A DNA stretch of 64,000 nucleotides from Christensenellaceae bacterium. GTDB taxonomy: Bacteria > Bacillota > Clostridia > Christensenellales > Christensenellaceae. Of this stretch, positions 45,805-54,860 are shown piece after piece; the first letter of the stretch is position 1; the number at the start of each line of letters is the position of its first letter. The stretch lies in the NCBI GenBank assembly GCA_022846035.1, contig AP025580.1, forward strand, positions 558,001-622,000, in the 5' to 3' direction. A program made the translations under genes and the position numbers. The notes under the pieces are model-generated. The model did no database searches, was not told the DNA's origin, and saw only the letters and a program-made list of their open reading frames with translations.

Positions 45805-47054
45805 GCAAGTTTTTAGAGATCATCAGGCGTATTTTTGTCTACAACTGGAAAATGAAGCTGGGGGCGCTGGTGTTTGCTTTCATTTTATGGAGTTTTATGA
45901 TCGCGTCCACCAACCCGTATATGTCCAAGACCTTTACGGATATTCCGGTCACCTATACGGGCGCGGACGAGCTCAAGCAAAACAACCTGACGACCACGGT
46001 GCCGCTTCCCGAATTGCTGAAAACGGCGGAAGTGACGGCTTCCGCGCGTACAAACGCGCTGCAGTACCTGAATGAAAATATGCTCCAGGTGGATGTAGAC
46101 CTTTCCAATATCAAAACGGCGGGGGAATATACGCTCAAGGTTGAGGGGTATACGACGCTCAGGGAAAGCAACGTATCCAGGGTGAATCCTTCCTCGATTA
46201 CGATCACGGTGGAAGAAATCGTGTCCAAAGACGTGCCGGTGGAGGTTCAGTTTACCGGAGACGAAAAAGACTGGCTTTATTATGGGGAGCCTGTGCTTTC
46301 GGAAACGTCCGTTACGGTAACGGGCGCGCAGTCCAATGTGGAAAAAGTGGCAAAGGCCGTGTGCGAGGTGGATATTGGGGAACTGACCGAATCGACCAAG
46401 GCAAGCTATAAGGTGACGTATGTAAACGACAAGGGCGAAGAAGTGGGCAACAACCTCTTTAGCGGCGTACCGTCGGTGATTATCGAGCTGCCTGTTTATC
46501 CGCAGAAAAGCGTGCCCATCGATACAGAGGCGATCCAAAACCAGGCGACGGGATTAGCGGAAGGCTATAAGATCACGGGTGTGAGCGTGGAGCCGGCGAG
46601 TATCAATATCGCGGGCAGGCTTGAGGACCTGGAGGCCGTAAACAGCGCGACGCTCGAGCCGATCAGCCTGGATAACGCATCCGGCGACATGATCGTGGAG
46701 GCGAGCGTGAAGCTGCCGGACGGCGTTGTAGCGGCGGTGCCGTCCAAGGTACAGGTGCAGCTTACGATTGCGCAGCCGGAGGAGCAGAAGACGTACTCCG
46801 CAGTCAAACTTACGTATAAAAATTTAGCGGATGGACTGACAGCTAAAATTGAGCCAGCCAATATTGATGTGGACGTGTCGGGAACGCAGGAAGCTTTCCA
46901 GACGTTTTCCGCGTCCAAGTTAAAACCGTTCGTGGACCTTTCGGGGCTTATGAAAGGCGTACACGAGAACGTGCCGGTCAAATTTGAAAACGAGCCGGAT
47001 TTGGGCGTGAGAGTAACGGCCAATCCCGCGACGGTCACGGTAACCATATCGTAG
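45801..47054 (+). CDS. cdaR: CdaR, YbbR-domain regulator of CdaA
   Basis: A membrane-anchored extracytoplasmic protein of 417 residues that modulates CdaA. One transmembrane helix (about 17-37, LGALVFAFILWSFMI) is followed by about four YbbR repeats, recognisable as periodic units beginning with V-x-V-x-G motifs such as PVEVQFTGD, VTVTGAQSNVEKV, INIAGRLEDLEAV and IDVDVSGTQEAF. Its ATG overlaps the cdaA stop (ATGA). In many relatives glmM follows; here a structured intergenic region and a P-loop gene follow instead. Confidence 0.9.
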   Translation: MSKFLEIIRRIFVYNWKMKLGALVFAFILWSFMIASTNPYMSKTFTDIPVTYTGADELKQNNLTTTVPLPELLKTAEVTASARTNALQYLNENMLQVDVDLSNIKTAGEYTLKVEGYTTLRESNVSRVNPSSITITVEEIVSKDVPVEVQFTGDEKDWLYYGEPVLSETSVTVTGAQSNVEKVAKAVCEVDIGELTESTKASYKVTYVNDKGEEVGNNLFSGVPSVIIELPVYPQKSVPIDTEAIQNQATGLAEGYKITGVSVEPASINIAGRLEDLEAVNSATLEPISLDNASGDMIVEASVKLPDGVVAAVPSKVQVQLTIAQPEEQKTYSAVKLTYKNLADGLTAKIEPANIDVDVSGTQEAFQTFSASKLKPFVDLSGLMKGVHENVPVKFENEPDLGVRVTANPATVTVTIS

Positions 47055-47225
47055 AAATGTTGATAAGAATATGGGATCCCCGCGAAAGCCCGATGAAACG
47101 GTTTTCGTGGGGAAGAGAAGCAATCGCCTGATAACGCGATGTTTTCGTCCGTCAGGATGAAACGGGTAGCAAGGCGAGTGGTTGTGAGAGGCGCGGACGA
47201 CGCGCCGTTTTAGACAGGAGAATAA
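47055..47225 (+). ncRNA. Candidate structured RNA or leader between cdaR and P-loop gene
   Basis: About 170 bases without a gene show several possible helices. Examples are CCCCGCGAAA with TTTTCGTGGGG, CGCCT...AGGCG enclosing CCTGA/TCAGG or CCGT/ACGG alternatives, and GGCGCG-GACGA-CGCGCC followed by GTTTT just before the AGGAG of the next gene. The last hairpin looks like a weak terminator next to the ribosome site, as in riboswitch expression platforms. I do not recognise a known class. Confidence 0.4.
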
Positions 47226-47909
47226 ATGAAAAGATTCAATATATTTGCCGGAAACTACGGCAGCGGAAAAACGGAAATATCGCTCAATACGGCTTTGCGG
47301 CTTGCGGAAACGCAACAGACGACGCTTGTGGATATGGACGTTGTGAACCCGTATTTCCGCAGCGCGGAAAACGAGGAGCTTTTGAAAGCGCATGGCGTGA
47401 AGCTGATCGCGCCGCCGTACGCGAATACGAATGTGGACGTGCCTGTGCTTTCGGCCGAGGTCATGGCGGCGTTTGAAAGCGAAACGGCGGTATTTGACGC
47501 GGGCGGAGACCCTGTGGGGGCGGCAGCACTCGGCGGGCTGCTGCAGAAATTTAAGGCGGTACGGGACGACACGATGTTTTATTATGTGGTGAACGCGCGG
47601 CGGCCGTTGCAGCAGACGGCGGAGGAAATTGCCGAGATGATGGCGCAGATCAGCGAGCGGGTACGCCTCAAGATCGACGGCTTGATCAATAACACCAACC
47701 TTGGACGCGAAAGCAGCGTGACCGACCTTTTGGACGGGCAAAAGGTATGCGAAGAGGTGAGCGAAAAGACGGGAGCGCCAGTTCTCTATGTTTCGGGCAA
47801 GCCGGAGATCCTGGCCGCTTTTGGCGACGCGGGTTACCATATCCCGCAAATCCCGCTCAGTATCTATACTTTTCCCGATTGGCTTGTTGACGCTGAAAGT
47901 GAAAAGTGA
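47226..47909 (+). CDS. P-loop ATPase of the CobQ/MinD/ParA type linked to oxidoreductase genes
   Basis: A 227-residue deviant-Walker-type NTPase. The N-terminus is FNIFAGNYGSGKTEISLNTA (P-loop GNYGSGKTE), followed by VDMDVVNPYFRSAE, FDAGGDPVGAAALGGLL (Walker B-like) and a C-terminal Rossmann-like half with LINNTNLGRES. Small ATPases of this kind often precede 2-oxoacid:ferredoxin oxidoreductase operons in clostridia and may serve in cluster insertion or assembly, but no role is proven. It lies 77 bases before the delta subunit gene. AGGAGA precedes the ATG. Confidence 0.75.
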   Translation: MKRFNIFAGNYGSGKTEISLNTALRLAETQQTTLVDMDVVNPYFRSAENEELLKAHGVKLIAPPYANTNVDVPVLSAEVMAAFESETAVFDAGGDPVGAAALGGLLQKFKAVRDDTMFYYVVNARRPLQQTAEEIAEMMAQISERVRLKIDGLINNTNLGRESSVTDLLDGQKVCEEVSEKTGAPVLYVSGKPEILAAFGDAGYHIPQIPLSIYTFPDWLVDAESEK

Positions 47910-47986
47910 TACTCTATAAGGGTGCCCTTTTGGGCGGCACAAAGCGAAAATGCTAAAAAAATTAACATATAAAAGGTGATGAGAAA

Positions 47987-48193
47987 ATGGCAAAGTTAAC
48001 GATCTATGAAGATACGTGTAAGGGCTGCGGCCTGTGTATCGCGGCATGCCCCAAAAGCTTGCTGGCGATCGATAAATCGCATCTGAACGCAAAAGGATAC
48101 CATCCGATCGGCATTGAAAAGCCGGAAGAGTGCGTCGGCTGCGCGGCGTGCGCGCGTATGTGTCCGGACTGCGCTCTTGAAGTAGATAAATAA
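47987..48193 (+). CDS. 2-oxoacid:ferredoxin oxidoreductase, delta (ferredoxin) subunit
   Basis: A 68-residue ferredoxin-like subunit with two [4Fe-4S] motifs: CKGCGLCIAACPKSLL near residue 11 and CVGCAACARMCPDCALEV near 46. It passes electrons from the ThDP site to external ferredoxin. It is the first structural gene of the delta-alpha-beta-gamma set typical of VorDBAC/KorDABC enzymes. Confidence 0.92.
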   Translation: MAKLTIYEDTCKGCGLCIAACPKSLLAIDKSHLNAKGYHPIGIEKPEECVGCAACARMCPDCALEVDK

Positions 48194-48230
48194 TTTCAAT
48201 CAAATTTTTAGGATAAAGGTGAAAAAATCA

Positions 48231-49292
48231 ATGGCTAAGGTATTAATGAAAGGAAACGAGGCGATCGCGGAAGCCGCTATCAAGGCGGGCTGTACGCACT
48301 TTTTCGGATATCCGATTACGCCTCAGAATCAGGTTCCTGAATATATGTCCAAGCGCATGCCCCAGATTGGCGGGACGTTCATTCAGGCGGAGAGCGAGGT
48401 TTCCGCAATCAATATGGTATATGGCGCGGCGGGCGCGGGAGCGCGCGTGATGACTTCCTCTTCTTCCCCGGGAATCAGCTTAAAGCAGGAGGGCATCAGC
48501 TATATCGCCTGTGCGCAGCTTCCCTGCCTGATCGTAAACATCATACGCAGCGGGCCCGGCCTTGGCGGCATTCTGCCGTCGCAGGGCGACTATTTTCAGG
48601 CGACAAAGGGCGGCGGACACGGCGATTACCATCTGGTGGTTTTGGCGCCGAGCAGCGTACAGGAAGCGGCGGACCTCGTCGCGGAGGGTTTTGATATTGC
48701 GGATCAATACCGCACTCCGGTGATGATTCTGGGAGACGGTATGATCGGGCAGATGATGGAACCAGTGGAATTTAAAGAACAAAAAGGCCGTGATTTGCCT
48801 GAAAAGACATGGGCGGCAAACGGCTGGAGGGATAAATCCCGCCCGCGCAACATCATTAATTCGCTGTATATCGAAGCGGAATTGATGAAAGCGGTCAACG
48901 ACCAGTTGCAGGCTAAATACGCGGAAATCACCAAGAACGAGACGCGCGTGCAGGAATTCATGACGGATGACGCGGAATACATCATCTCGGCTTTCGGCAC
49001 GACGGCGCGTATCGCGAAAAACGCGGCTCTCAAAGCACGCGAAATGGGCGTGAAAGTGGGCGTGATCCGCCCGATCACCCTGTGGCCGTTCCCGACCGAG
49101 GCGTTTTCCAGGGCTGCGGACCGCGTCAAGGGAATACTGTGTGTGGAAATGAACACAGGGCAGATGATCGAGGACGTAAAGCTTGCCGTTAATGGGAAAG
49201 TGCCGGTGGAGTTCTATGGAACGACGGGCGGCTTTATTCCGACTCCCGACGCTGTGGTAAACGCGCTTCTTAAGCTGAAGGAGGGCAAATAA
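48231..49292 (+). CDS. 2-oxoacid:ferredoxin oxidoreductase, alpha subunit
   Basis: A 353-residue subunit containing the pyrimidine-side ThDP domain and the C-terminal transketolase-like domain. Motifs are MKGNEAIAEAAIKAGC, YPITPQNQVPEYM near residue 31, the substrate-recognition segment SSSSPGISLKQEGISY near 79, and GFIPTPDAVVNAL near the end. The ATG at 48231, 9 bases after AAAGGTG, is preferred to a GTG four codons earlier that overlaps the ribosome site. Substrate is 2-oxoisovalerate or 2-oxoglutarate; the split alpha/gamma arrangement rules out the fused pyruvate form. Confidence 0.9.
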   Translation: MAKVLMKGNEAIAEAAIKAGCTHFFGYPITPQNQVPEYMSKRMPQIGGTFIQAESEVSAINMVYGAAGAGARVMTSSSSPGISLKQEGISYIACAQLPCLIVNIIRSGPGLGGILPSQGDYFQATKGGGHGDYHLVVLAPSSVQEAADLVAEGFDIADQYRTPVMILGDGMIGQMMEPVEFKEQKGRDLPEKTWAANGWRDKSRPRNIINSLYIEAELMKAVNDQLQAKYAEITKNETRVQEFMTDDAEYIISAFGTTARIAKNAALKAREMGVKVGVIRPITLWPFPTEAFSRAADRVKGILCVEMNTGQMIEDVKLAVNGKVPVEFYGTTGGFIPTPDAVVNALLKLKEGK

Positions 49293-49294
49293 TC

Positions 49295-50032
49295 ATGACT
49301 AAGGTATTTCAGAAAACAAAAATGCTTACAGACGTACCCTTCCATTATTGCCCGGGATGCACGCACGGTATCATCCACAGGCTGGTGGCCGAGTGTATCG
49401 AGGAAATGGGCATGGAAGACAAGGCGGTCGGCATTGCGCCGGTCGGCTGCGCGGTATTCGCATACAATTATTTTAACTGCGATATGATGGAAGCGGCGCA
49501 TGGGCGCGCGCCGGCGGTCGGCACGGGGATCAAGCGCACCTGCCCTGAAGACCTGGTGTTCACTTACCAGGGCGACGGCGACCTCGCATCCATCGGCACG
49601 GCGGAAATCGTACATGCTGCGGCGCGCGGCGAGAAGATCACGACGATCTTTGTCAACAACGCGATCTACGGCATGACGGGCGGACAGATGGCTCCTACGA
49701 CGCTGGTGGGACAGGTGACGACAACTTCTCCTTACGGCAGGAACGCGGAAACGCAGGGTATGCCTGTGCGTATGGCGGAAATGCTCGCTACGCTTGACGG
49801 CGCGTATTACATCGAACGTACGTCGGTACACGACGTGCCCAATATCATCAAGACCAAAAAGGCCATCAAAAAGGCTTTTGAGTGCCAGATGGCAGGCAAA
49901 GGTTTTTCGATGGTGGAAATCCTCTCCACATGCCCGACCAACTGGGGACTTTCTCCGGTGGAGGCGCTCAAGTGGCTGCAGGAAAACATGATTCCCCAAT
50001 ATCCTTTGGGCGTAACGAAGGAGGGTAGATAG
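49295..50032 (+). CDS. 2-oxoacid:ferredoxin oxidoreductase, beta subunit
   Basis: A 245-residue subunit that binds the ThDP diphosphate and Mg. Motifs are HYCPGCTHGIIHRLVAE near residue 17, APVGCAVFAYNYF near 49, GDGDLASIGTAEIVHAA near 92, and the closing NNAIYGMTGGQMAPTT near 126. It starts 2 bases after the alpha gene and ends 2 bases before gamma, so translation is coupled. Confidence 0.92.
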   Translation: MTKVFQKTKMLTDVPFHYCPGCTHGIIHRLVAECIEEMGMEDKAVGIAPVGCAVFAYNYFNCDMMEAAHGRAPAVGTGIKRTCPEDLVFTYQGDGDLASIGTAEIVHAAARGEKITTIFVNNAIYGMTGGQMAPTTLVGQVTTTSPYGRNAETQGMPVRMAEMLATLDGAYYIERTSVHDVPNIIKTKKAIKKAFECQMAGKGFSMVEILSTCPTNWGLSPVEALKWLQENMIPQYPLGVTKEGR

Positions 50033-50034
50033 TC

Positions 50035-50571
50035 ATGACACAGCAGATTATTTTGGCGGGTTTCGGCGGACAAGGCGTACTGCTCGCAGGCCAGATCATC
50101 GCCTACGCGGGAATGAACGAAGGCAAGAACGTTTCCTGGCTGCCGTCTTACGGTCCGGAGATGCGCGGGGGCACGGCAAACTGTAATGTGGTCGTTTCCG
50201 ACGAGGAAGTCGGTTCTCCGGTCGTGGTGGAAGCGGATTGCGTAATCGTTATGAACAGGCCGTCCCTGGAAAAATACGAGAAAGACTTAAAGCCGGGCGG
50301 CGTATTGCTGATAGACAGCGATCTCATCGAGGTAGAGCCGCAGCGCAGCGACATTAAGGTAGTCAAGGTTCCGGCCAACACGCTGGCGGAGCAGGCAGGC
50401 AGCGTTAAGGCGGCGAACATGGTCATGCTGGGCGCATACAACGAATGCGCGCACATCGTAGACAACAAGACGATCATCGATTGCCTGGCAAAGCTCATGG
50501 GCGAGAAGAAAGCACACCTCATCCCCATGAACGAAGAGGCGCTCAGGCTGGGCGCCCAGGCTGCAAAATAA
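50035..50571 (+). CDS. 2-oxoacid:ferredoxin oxidoreductase, gamma subunit
   Basis: A 178-residue subunit with the family start IILAGFGGQGVLLAGQIIAY, SYGPEMRGGTANCNVVVSD near residue 39 and VKAANMVMLGAYNE near 122. It completes the oxidoreductase and binds CoA in related enzymes. It is the last gene of the operon. Confidence 0.92.
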   Translation: MTQQIILAGFGGQGVLLAGQIIAYAGMNEGKNVSWLPSYGPEMRGGTANCNVVVSDEEVGSPVVVEADCVIVMNRPSLEKYEKDLKPGGVLLIDSDLIEVEPQRSDIKVVKVPANTLAEQAGSVKAANMVMLGAYNECAHIVDNKTIIDCLAKLMGEKKAHLIPMNEEALRLGAQAAK

Positions 50572-50590
50572 AACGGTTAAAAACAGAGCG

Positions 50591-50629
50591 AAAGACCCGT
50601 ATGGAATTTTCCACGCGGGTCTTTTTTAT
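50591..50629 (+). terminator. Terminator of oxidoreductase operon
   Basis: AAAGACCCG pairs with CGGGTCTTT, with an inner GGAA/TTCC stem, followed by TTTTTT. Confidence 0.85.
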
Positions 50630-50635
50630 GGCATG

Positions 50636-50670
50636 AAAAGGCCCCCATACCTGATTGCGTATGGAGGCCG
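50636..50670 (-). terminator. Terminator of PBP1 gene
   Basis: On the minus strand GCCTCCATAC pairs with GTATGGGGGC, followed by CTTTTC. The T-run is short. Confidence 0.6.
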
Positions 50671-50685
50671 AGGATTATTCATTCG

Positions 50686-53600
50686 TTAGCCTGCGGGCTG
50701 CGGGTCCTGCGAAGGAGAAGGCTCCGGAGCAACCGACGGCGTTGGGGCCGGCGTCACTGTCGGCACAGGCGTTTCGCTGGGCGAGGGTGATTCTGAGGGC
50801 AGGTCCCAGCCGGGGAAGTGCACGTTGCACTCCGTATTCGGGTCGCCGCCCGACGAATAGGTAGTGGCTCCCTCCGCCATTTCCGGCGTAGTGGCGATCA
50901 TGCTGCCGGCGCCGCTCCACCTTGAATATGGCGAATCCGACGGGAATGAATACTGCTTGATGGTATATGCCGATTCCTCAGGACATACGCCCTCGATGAA
51001 GCGCATTCCCGAAACGCCGCACATCTTGATCTCGGAGACGGAATGATAACCGCTGCATACTTCGGTAGGCTCTGTGCCGCTTAGCATCCAGCCGGTAAAG
51101 GTGGGGCAGCCGGAGCCGGGTTTCAGGCCGGTATATTGGCAGACAGTAGCATTTGTATTGATATTGAAAGCCGACGGCTCGCCCTCGATGATCGGCTTGT
51201 CCGGCAGACCCTCGTGGATCTTCTGCATATATTCTTTCCACAAGGGAGCGGCGACGCCTCCGCCATAATAGCGTCCGATTGATTTATTCTGGTCATGACC
51301 AACCCAAACCATAGAAGTATAATAAGGGGTATAGCCGGCAAAGGTAACGCCCTTGTGGTCGCCGACCGTACCTGTTTTACCTGCGGTCGTGATCCCATCG
51401 AGCCGGGCCTCGTTGCCGGTACCCTCGCGTACGGCTTGCTCGAGCACGTCCGTCAGCATATAGGCTGTGGAGGGCTTGAAAGCCTCGTGTACGTCGCGGT
51501 CTGTGGTCGTGTCGATGATCACGTTCTTGTTTGCGTCGCGTACCTGTGTAAACGAAACGGGCTGGCGGTATTCGCCCTCGTTGGCGATGGCCGCGTAGGC
51601 CGCCGTCATCTGGATGGGCGTGACCTCCGAGCCGCCCAGAGCAAGCCCTACGCCCGTGGGCGTGATATTCTCGTCGGGAATACCCAGCTTATGCAGGTAT
51701 TCCACGGACGTATCGATAGTCACGTAATCCATGAGCGTACGCGCGGCGGCCACGTTCAAGGATTTGACGACGGCGGTGCGCATTTCAATGGGGCCCTGCT
51801 CGGCGCCCGACTGGATTGCGGGCGCGCCCTCGCTGCCGTCCTTAACGAGCCAGCCCGTGATGGGCGCGTCGATGTAAGCGACGGGCGAAACGGGACCGTA
51901 CCCGATGTCAAACGCAGGGCCGTATACGGCAATCGGCTTCATGGACGAACCGACCTGCAAGCCCTCGTTTGCGCGGTTGATACTGCGGCGGATGGTGGGG
52001 GTATCCCGCGAGCCGACGATGGCCACAAGATAACCGGTTTCGTTGTCGATGACCGCGGCAGCAGCCTGCGGCTGCTGGGTCACAATACCGCTGCTGTCCG
52101 TGATTTCAGTCGATACGTTTTTAGGGAGCGTAGGATAACCGTCGTAGTCCGCAAGGGTGTTCTGTACGGTTTCCTGTATCGTCGGATTAAGCGTCGTATA
52201 AATTTCGTAACCGCCCGCGCGCATTTCGCGGTCTACTTTCGCGCGGTTTGCTTCCGTATCCTCCAGCCCCTCTTTTTCGAGCAGGAAAGTCTGCACGTCA
52301 TGCACCACGTATTCCACAAAATGCGGATACTGGTACAATTCGTTGGCGGGGGATTCCGGCTGGACCTGCATCATTTCTTTCCATGTGTCAAGATAGCCGT
52401 CCTTTAAGATTTTGTCTCCCTCATAACCGGGAGCAAGGCACTCGGGCGCGAGGTAGTCGGCGGAGGGGATCGTTACTTCGTTATATTCTTCCTCGGTGAT
52501 CATGCCCGCCCAATACATACGCTCGGCAACGATATTCATGCGGTTGATGAGGTCGGGCAGATGCTCCGGATAGGTGTAGGTCGCAAGACGCGGGTTGTAT
52601 TTGGTCGGGTTTTGCGTGATCGAGGCGATCAAAATCATTTCGCGCAAATTAAGTTCGGAAAGGTCTTTGCCGAAATAATCCTTGGCGGCGGTCTTAACGC
52701 CGTATACCGTACCGCCCAGGGGGATCGCGTTTAAATAAGCTTCCAGTATTTCGTCTTTACTGTATTTTTTCTCAAGCTCGGTCGCGAGATAGGCTTCCTG
52801 CAGCTTACGCTTATAAGAGCGCTCGTTTGACAGAAGCTTGTTTTTGACGAGCTGCTGCGTGATGGTGCTGCCGCCCTCTACCTTGCTCGAAGACATATTG
52901 GAGAGGAACGCGCCTACGAGGCGGCGGAAGTCCACGCCGTTGTGGTCGTAAAAACGGATGTCCTCGACAGCGATCACCGCGTTCCGCAAATCCTCCGGAA
53001 TATCCTCGAGCGCCGCATAATCGCGGTTTTCGCTGCCGGTATAGGTTGCCAGCAGTTTGGTGGTGTCGCCGTCCTGATAATAGATTTTGGAGCTTAAACT
53101 CTGGTCCTGTATTTTTTCCACGTCAAGCTCGGGAGTGGTATCCAGATAGGCGTTTGCCACGCCCATCAGCGAACCGACGCCGATAATAGCGGCAATAATG
53201 ACCGCGACGAAAGTGAATTTAATGGTTGTCAAAATAACGCCGAGCACGAAATTCGGTTTTTTGTCACGCGGCTTGAAAATGGATTTTTTATTTCCTGTAA
53301 CCGGAATCGGCTGCGTTTGCTCCTTTAAGGGAGTAGCCGCCGTTTTGATTTTTTTACCGACCGGTTCCGAAAAGATAACCGTTTCGTCCGAAACGGGCGC
53401 GCCTGGGGATTTCTTTTGCAGGGGCTTATTTTGGGCAGGCTTTTCCGGCCGCGCCTTTGCCTTGGGCACGTACGTCCTGGTCTTGACCGGTTTTGGCGGG
53501 ATTTCCTGATTGCCAGATGAAACCGGCGTGGGCCGTTTGATTTTGCGGACGTTTTTGTCCGCCGCCTTTTTTACCTGATTGGACGCGCCTGAAAAAACGT

Positions 53601-53691
53601 CCTTTATTTTATCTGCCGCAGAGGAAAAAAAGCTTTTGACTTTTCCGCCGGCATTTTTTATCGTATCCCGAAAATCTTTGTTGGGAGCCAT
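50686..53691 (-). CDS. Class A penicillin-binding protein (PBP1), bifunctional
   Basis: Polymerises and crosslinks peptidoglycan. Of 1001 residues, the first about 145 form a long basic, Lys/Pro-rich cytoplasmic region. A transmembrane helix lies at about 148-172. The GT51 transglycosylase (about 195-380) has the catalytic Glu in AVEDIRFYDHNGVDFRRL and the second motif GGSTITQQLVKNKLL. The transpeptidase (about 520-830) has the SxxK serine in GLQVGSSMKPIAVYG, an SxN-type motif in VKSLNVAAA, and the KTG box in TTAGKTGTVGDH. The tail is Pro/Ser/Thr-rich (PSPSETPVPTVTPAPTPSVA). The ATG follows GGAGG. No beta-lactamase is nearby. Confidence 0.95.
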   Translation of the reverse strand: MAPNKDFRDTIKNAGGKVKSFFSSAADKIKDVFSGASNQVKKAADKNVRKIKRPTPVSSGNQEIPPKPVKTRTYVPKAKARPEKPAQNKPLQKKSPGAPVSDETVIFSEPVGKKIKTAATPLKEQTQPIPVTGNKKSIFKPRDKKPNFVLGVILTTIKFTFVAVIIAAIIGVGSLMGVANAYLDTTPELDVEKIQDQSLSSKIYYQDGDTTKLLATYTGSENRDYAALEDIPEDLRNAVIAVEDIRFYDHNGVDFRRLVGAFLSNMSSSKVEGGSTITQQLVKNKLLSNERSYKRKLQEAYLATELEKKYSKDEILEAYLNAIPLGGTVYGVKTAAKDYFGKDLSELNLREMILIASITQNPTKYNPRLATYTYPEHLPDLINRMNIVAERMYWAGMITEEEYNEVTIPSADYLAPECLAPGYEGDKILKDGYLDTWKEMMQVQPESPANELYQYPHFVEYVVHDVQTFLLEKEGLEDTEANRAKVDREMRAGGYEIYTTLNPTIQETVQNTLADYDGYPTLPKNVSTEITDSSGIVTQQPQAAAAVIDNETGYLVAIVGSRDTPTIRRSINRANEGLQVGSSMKPIAVYGPAFDIGYGPVSPVAYIDAPITGWLVKDGSEGAPAIQSGAEQGPIEMRTAVVKSLNVAAARTLMDYVTIDTSVEYLHKLGIPDENITPTGVGLALGGSEVTPIQMTAAYAAIANEGEYRQPVSFTQVRDANKNVIIDTTTDRDVHEAFKPSTAYMLTDVLEQAVREGTGNEARLDGITTAGKTGTVGDHKGVTFAGYTPYYTSMVWVGHDQNKSIGRYYGGGVAAPLWKEYMQKIHEGLPDKPIIEGEPSAFNINTNATVCQYTGLKPGSGCPTFTGWMLSGTEPTEVCSGYHSVSEIKMCGVSGMRFIEGVCPEESAYTIKQYSFPSDSPYSRWSGAGSMIATTPEMAEGATTYSSGGDPNTECNVHFPGWDLPSESPSPSETPVPTVTPAPTPSVAPEPSPSQDPQPAG

Positions 53692-53815
53692 TGAAACGCT
53701 TACCTCCGTTATAAATAGCTACATCTATATATAGCAAGATACAATAATACTAGCATAATTCACCTTACAAATAAATGTTTTTCACAAAATATTCACAGAA
53801 CGAAAGCCGCAGAAG

Positions 53816-53844
53816 TTTACAAAAAGGCCGAGTTATGGTACTAT
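53816..53844 (+). promoter_or_regulatory. Sigma-A promoter of yebC-family gene
   Basis: TTTACA, a 17-bp spacer and TACTAT, 37 bases before the start codon. Confidence 0.65.
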
Positions 53845-53881
53845 CGTACAGTAATTATTATGGGTTTGAGGTGAGAAAATC

Positions 53882-54646
53882 ATGTCCGGACATTCGAAAT
53901 GGTCGACAATCAAAAACAAAAAAGGGAAAGCCGACGCTGCGCGAGGTAAGGTTTTCACAAAAATAGGCAGGGAGATCGCGGTCGCGGTCAAGCTTGGCGG
54001 GCCGGATCCCGCCATGAATTCGCGCCTTAGGGACGTAATCGCTAAGGCGAAAGCAAACAATATGCCGAACGACAACATCTCCAGGTCGATCAAAAAGGCA
54101 TCGGGAGAGCTGGGGAGTATTAACTATGAAGAACTGACATACGAAGGATATGGCATTGGCGGCGTGGCGGTGATCGTGGAAACCATGACGGACAATAAAA
54201 ACCGTACGGTGGGCGAAGTGCGCCATGCGTTCGACAAATTCGGCGGGTCGCTGGGCACGAACGGAAGCGTATCGTTTATGTTTGATAAAAAGGGCGTTAT
54301 CGTCATCGACGCGCAGGCGGGAGACGAGGATACCGTGATGGAAGCGGCCCTCGAGGCGGGCGCGGAGGATTTTTCCGCCGAGGATGGCGCTTACGAGATT
54401 ACGACGGCTCCGGAAGACTTTTCGTCGGTGCGCGAGGCTCTTGAGGCGGCGGGTTATGAATTCCTGTCCGCAGAGCTCGATATGGTACCGCAGACGACGA
54501 CTGCTTTAAATGAAGAACAGCAGGTGAAGTTCGAAAAGATGCTCGATATGCTCGAGGACAACGACGACGTGCAGAATATTTTCCACAACGCTGATTTGAA
54601 GGACGAGGAACAAGAAGATTCGCGGGGCGGACCAGACAGCGCATGA
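53882..54646 (+). CDS. YebC/PmpR-family DNA-binding/translation-associated protein
   Basis: A 254-residue member of the TACO1/YebC family. The N-terminus [25 protein letters not shown] is diagnostic ([19 protein letters not shown] shown in part), followed by [18 protein letters not shown] and the [13 protein letters not shown] domain. Some members regulate transcription; others help ribosomes through proline-rich stretches. The acidic C-terminal tail ([17 protein letters not shown]) is somewhat longer than average. It is a single-gene unit between its promoter and a strong terminator; ruvC/ruvAB, frequent neighbours elsewhere, are absent. Confidence 0.93.
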   Translation: MSGHSKWSTIKNKKGKADAARGKVFTKIGREIAVAVKLGGPDPAMNSRLRDVIAKAKANNMPNDNISRSIKKASGELGSINYEELTYEGYGIGGVAVIVETMTDNKNRTVGEVRHAFDKFGGSLGTNGSVSFMFDKKGVIVIDAQAGDEDTVMEAALEAGAEDFSAEDGAYEITTAPEDFSSVREALEAAGYEFLSAELDMVPQTTTALNEEQQVKFEKMLDMLEDNDDVQNIFHNADLKDEEQEDSRGGPDSA

Positions 54647-54648
54647 CC

Positions 54649-54693
54649 GAAAACCCCTCCTTGCCGTATGGCCTTGGCAATGAGGGGTTTTTT
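54649..54693 (+). terminator. Terminator after yebC-family gene
   Basis: AAAACCCCTC-TTGCC pairs with GGCAA-GAGGGGTTTT followed by TTTT. The stem is long and strong. Confidence 0.92.
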
Positions 54694-54860
54694 ATTATGA
54701 CAAAAGTAATTTGAAAGATACGCCCTTGAAATGTTTACATGACAAGGAGGGTAATGTTATACTGAAATAGGGCTAACCTATGCGGAAAAGCAGCGCCGCG
54801 CGTGTATACGCTTAGGCGGATGGCGGCGCGCCGCGAAAAAAGAGACGTCCGGATAAACCG

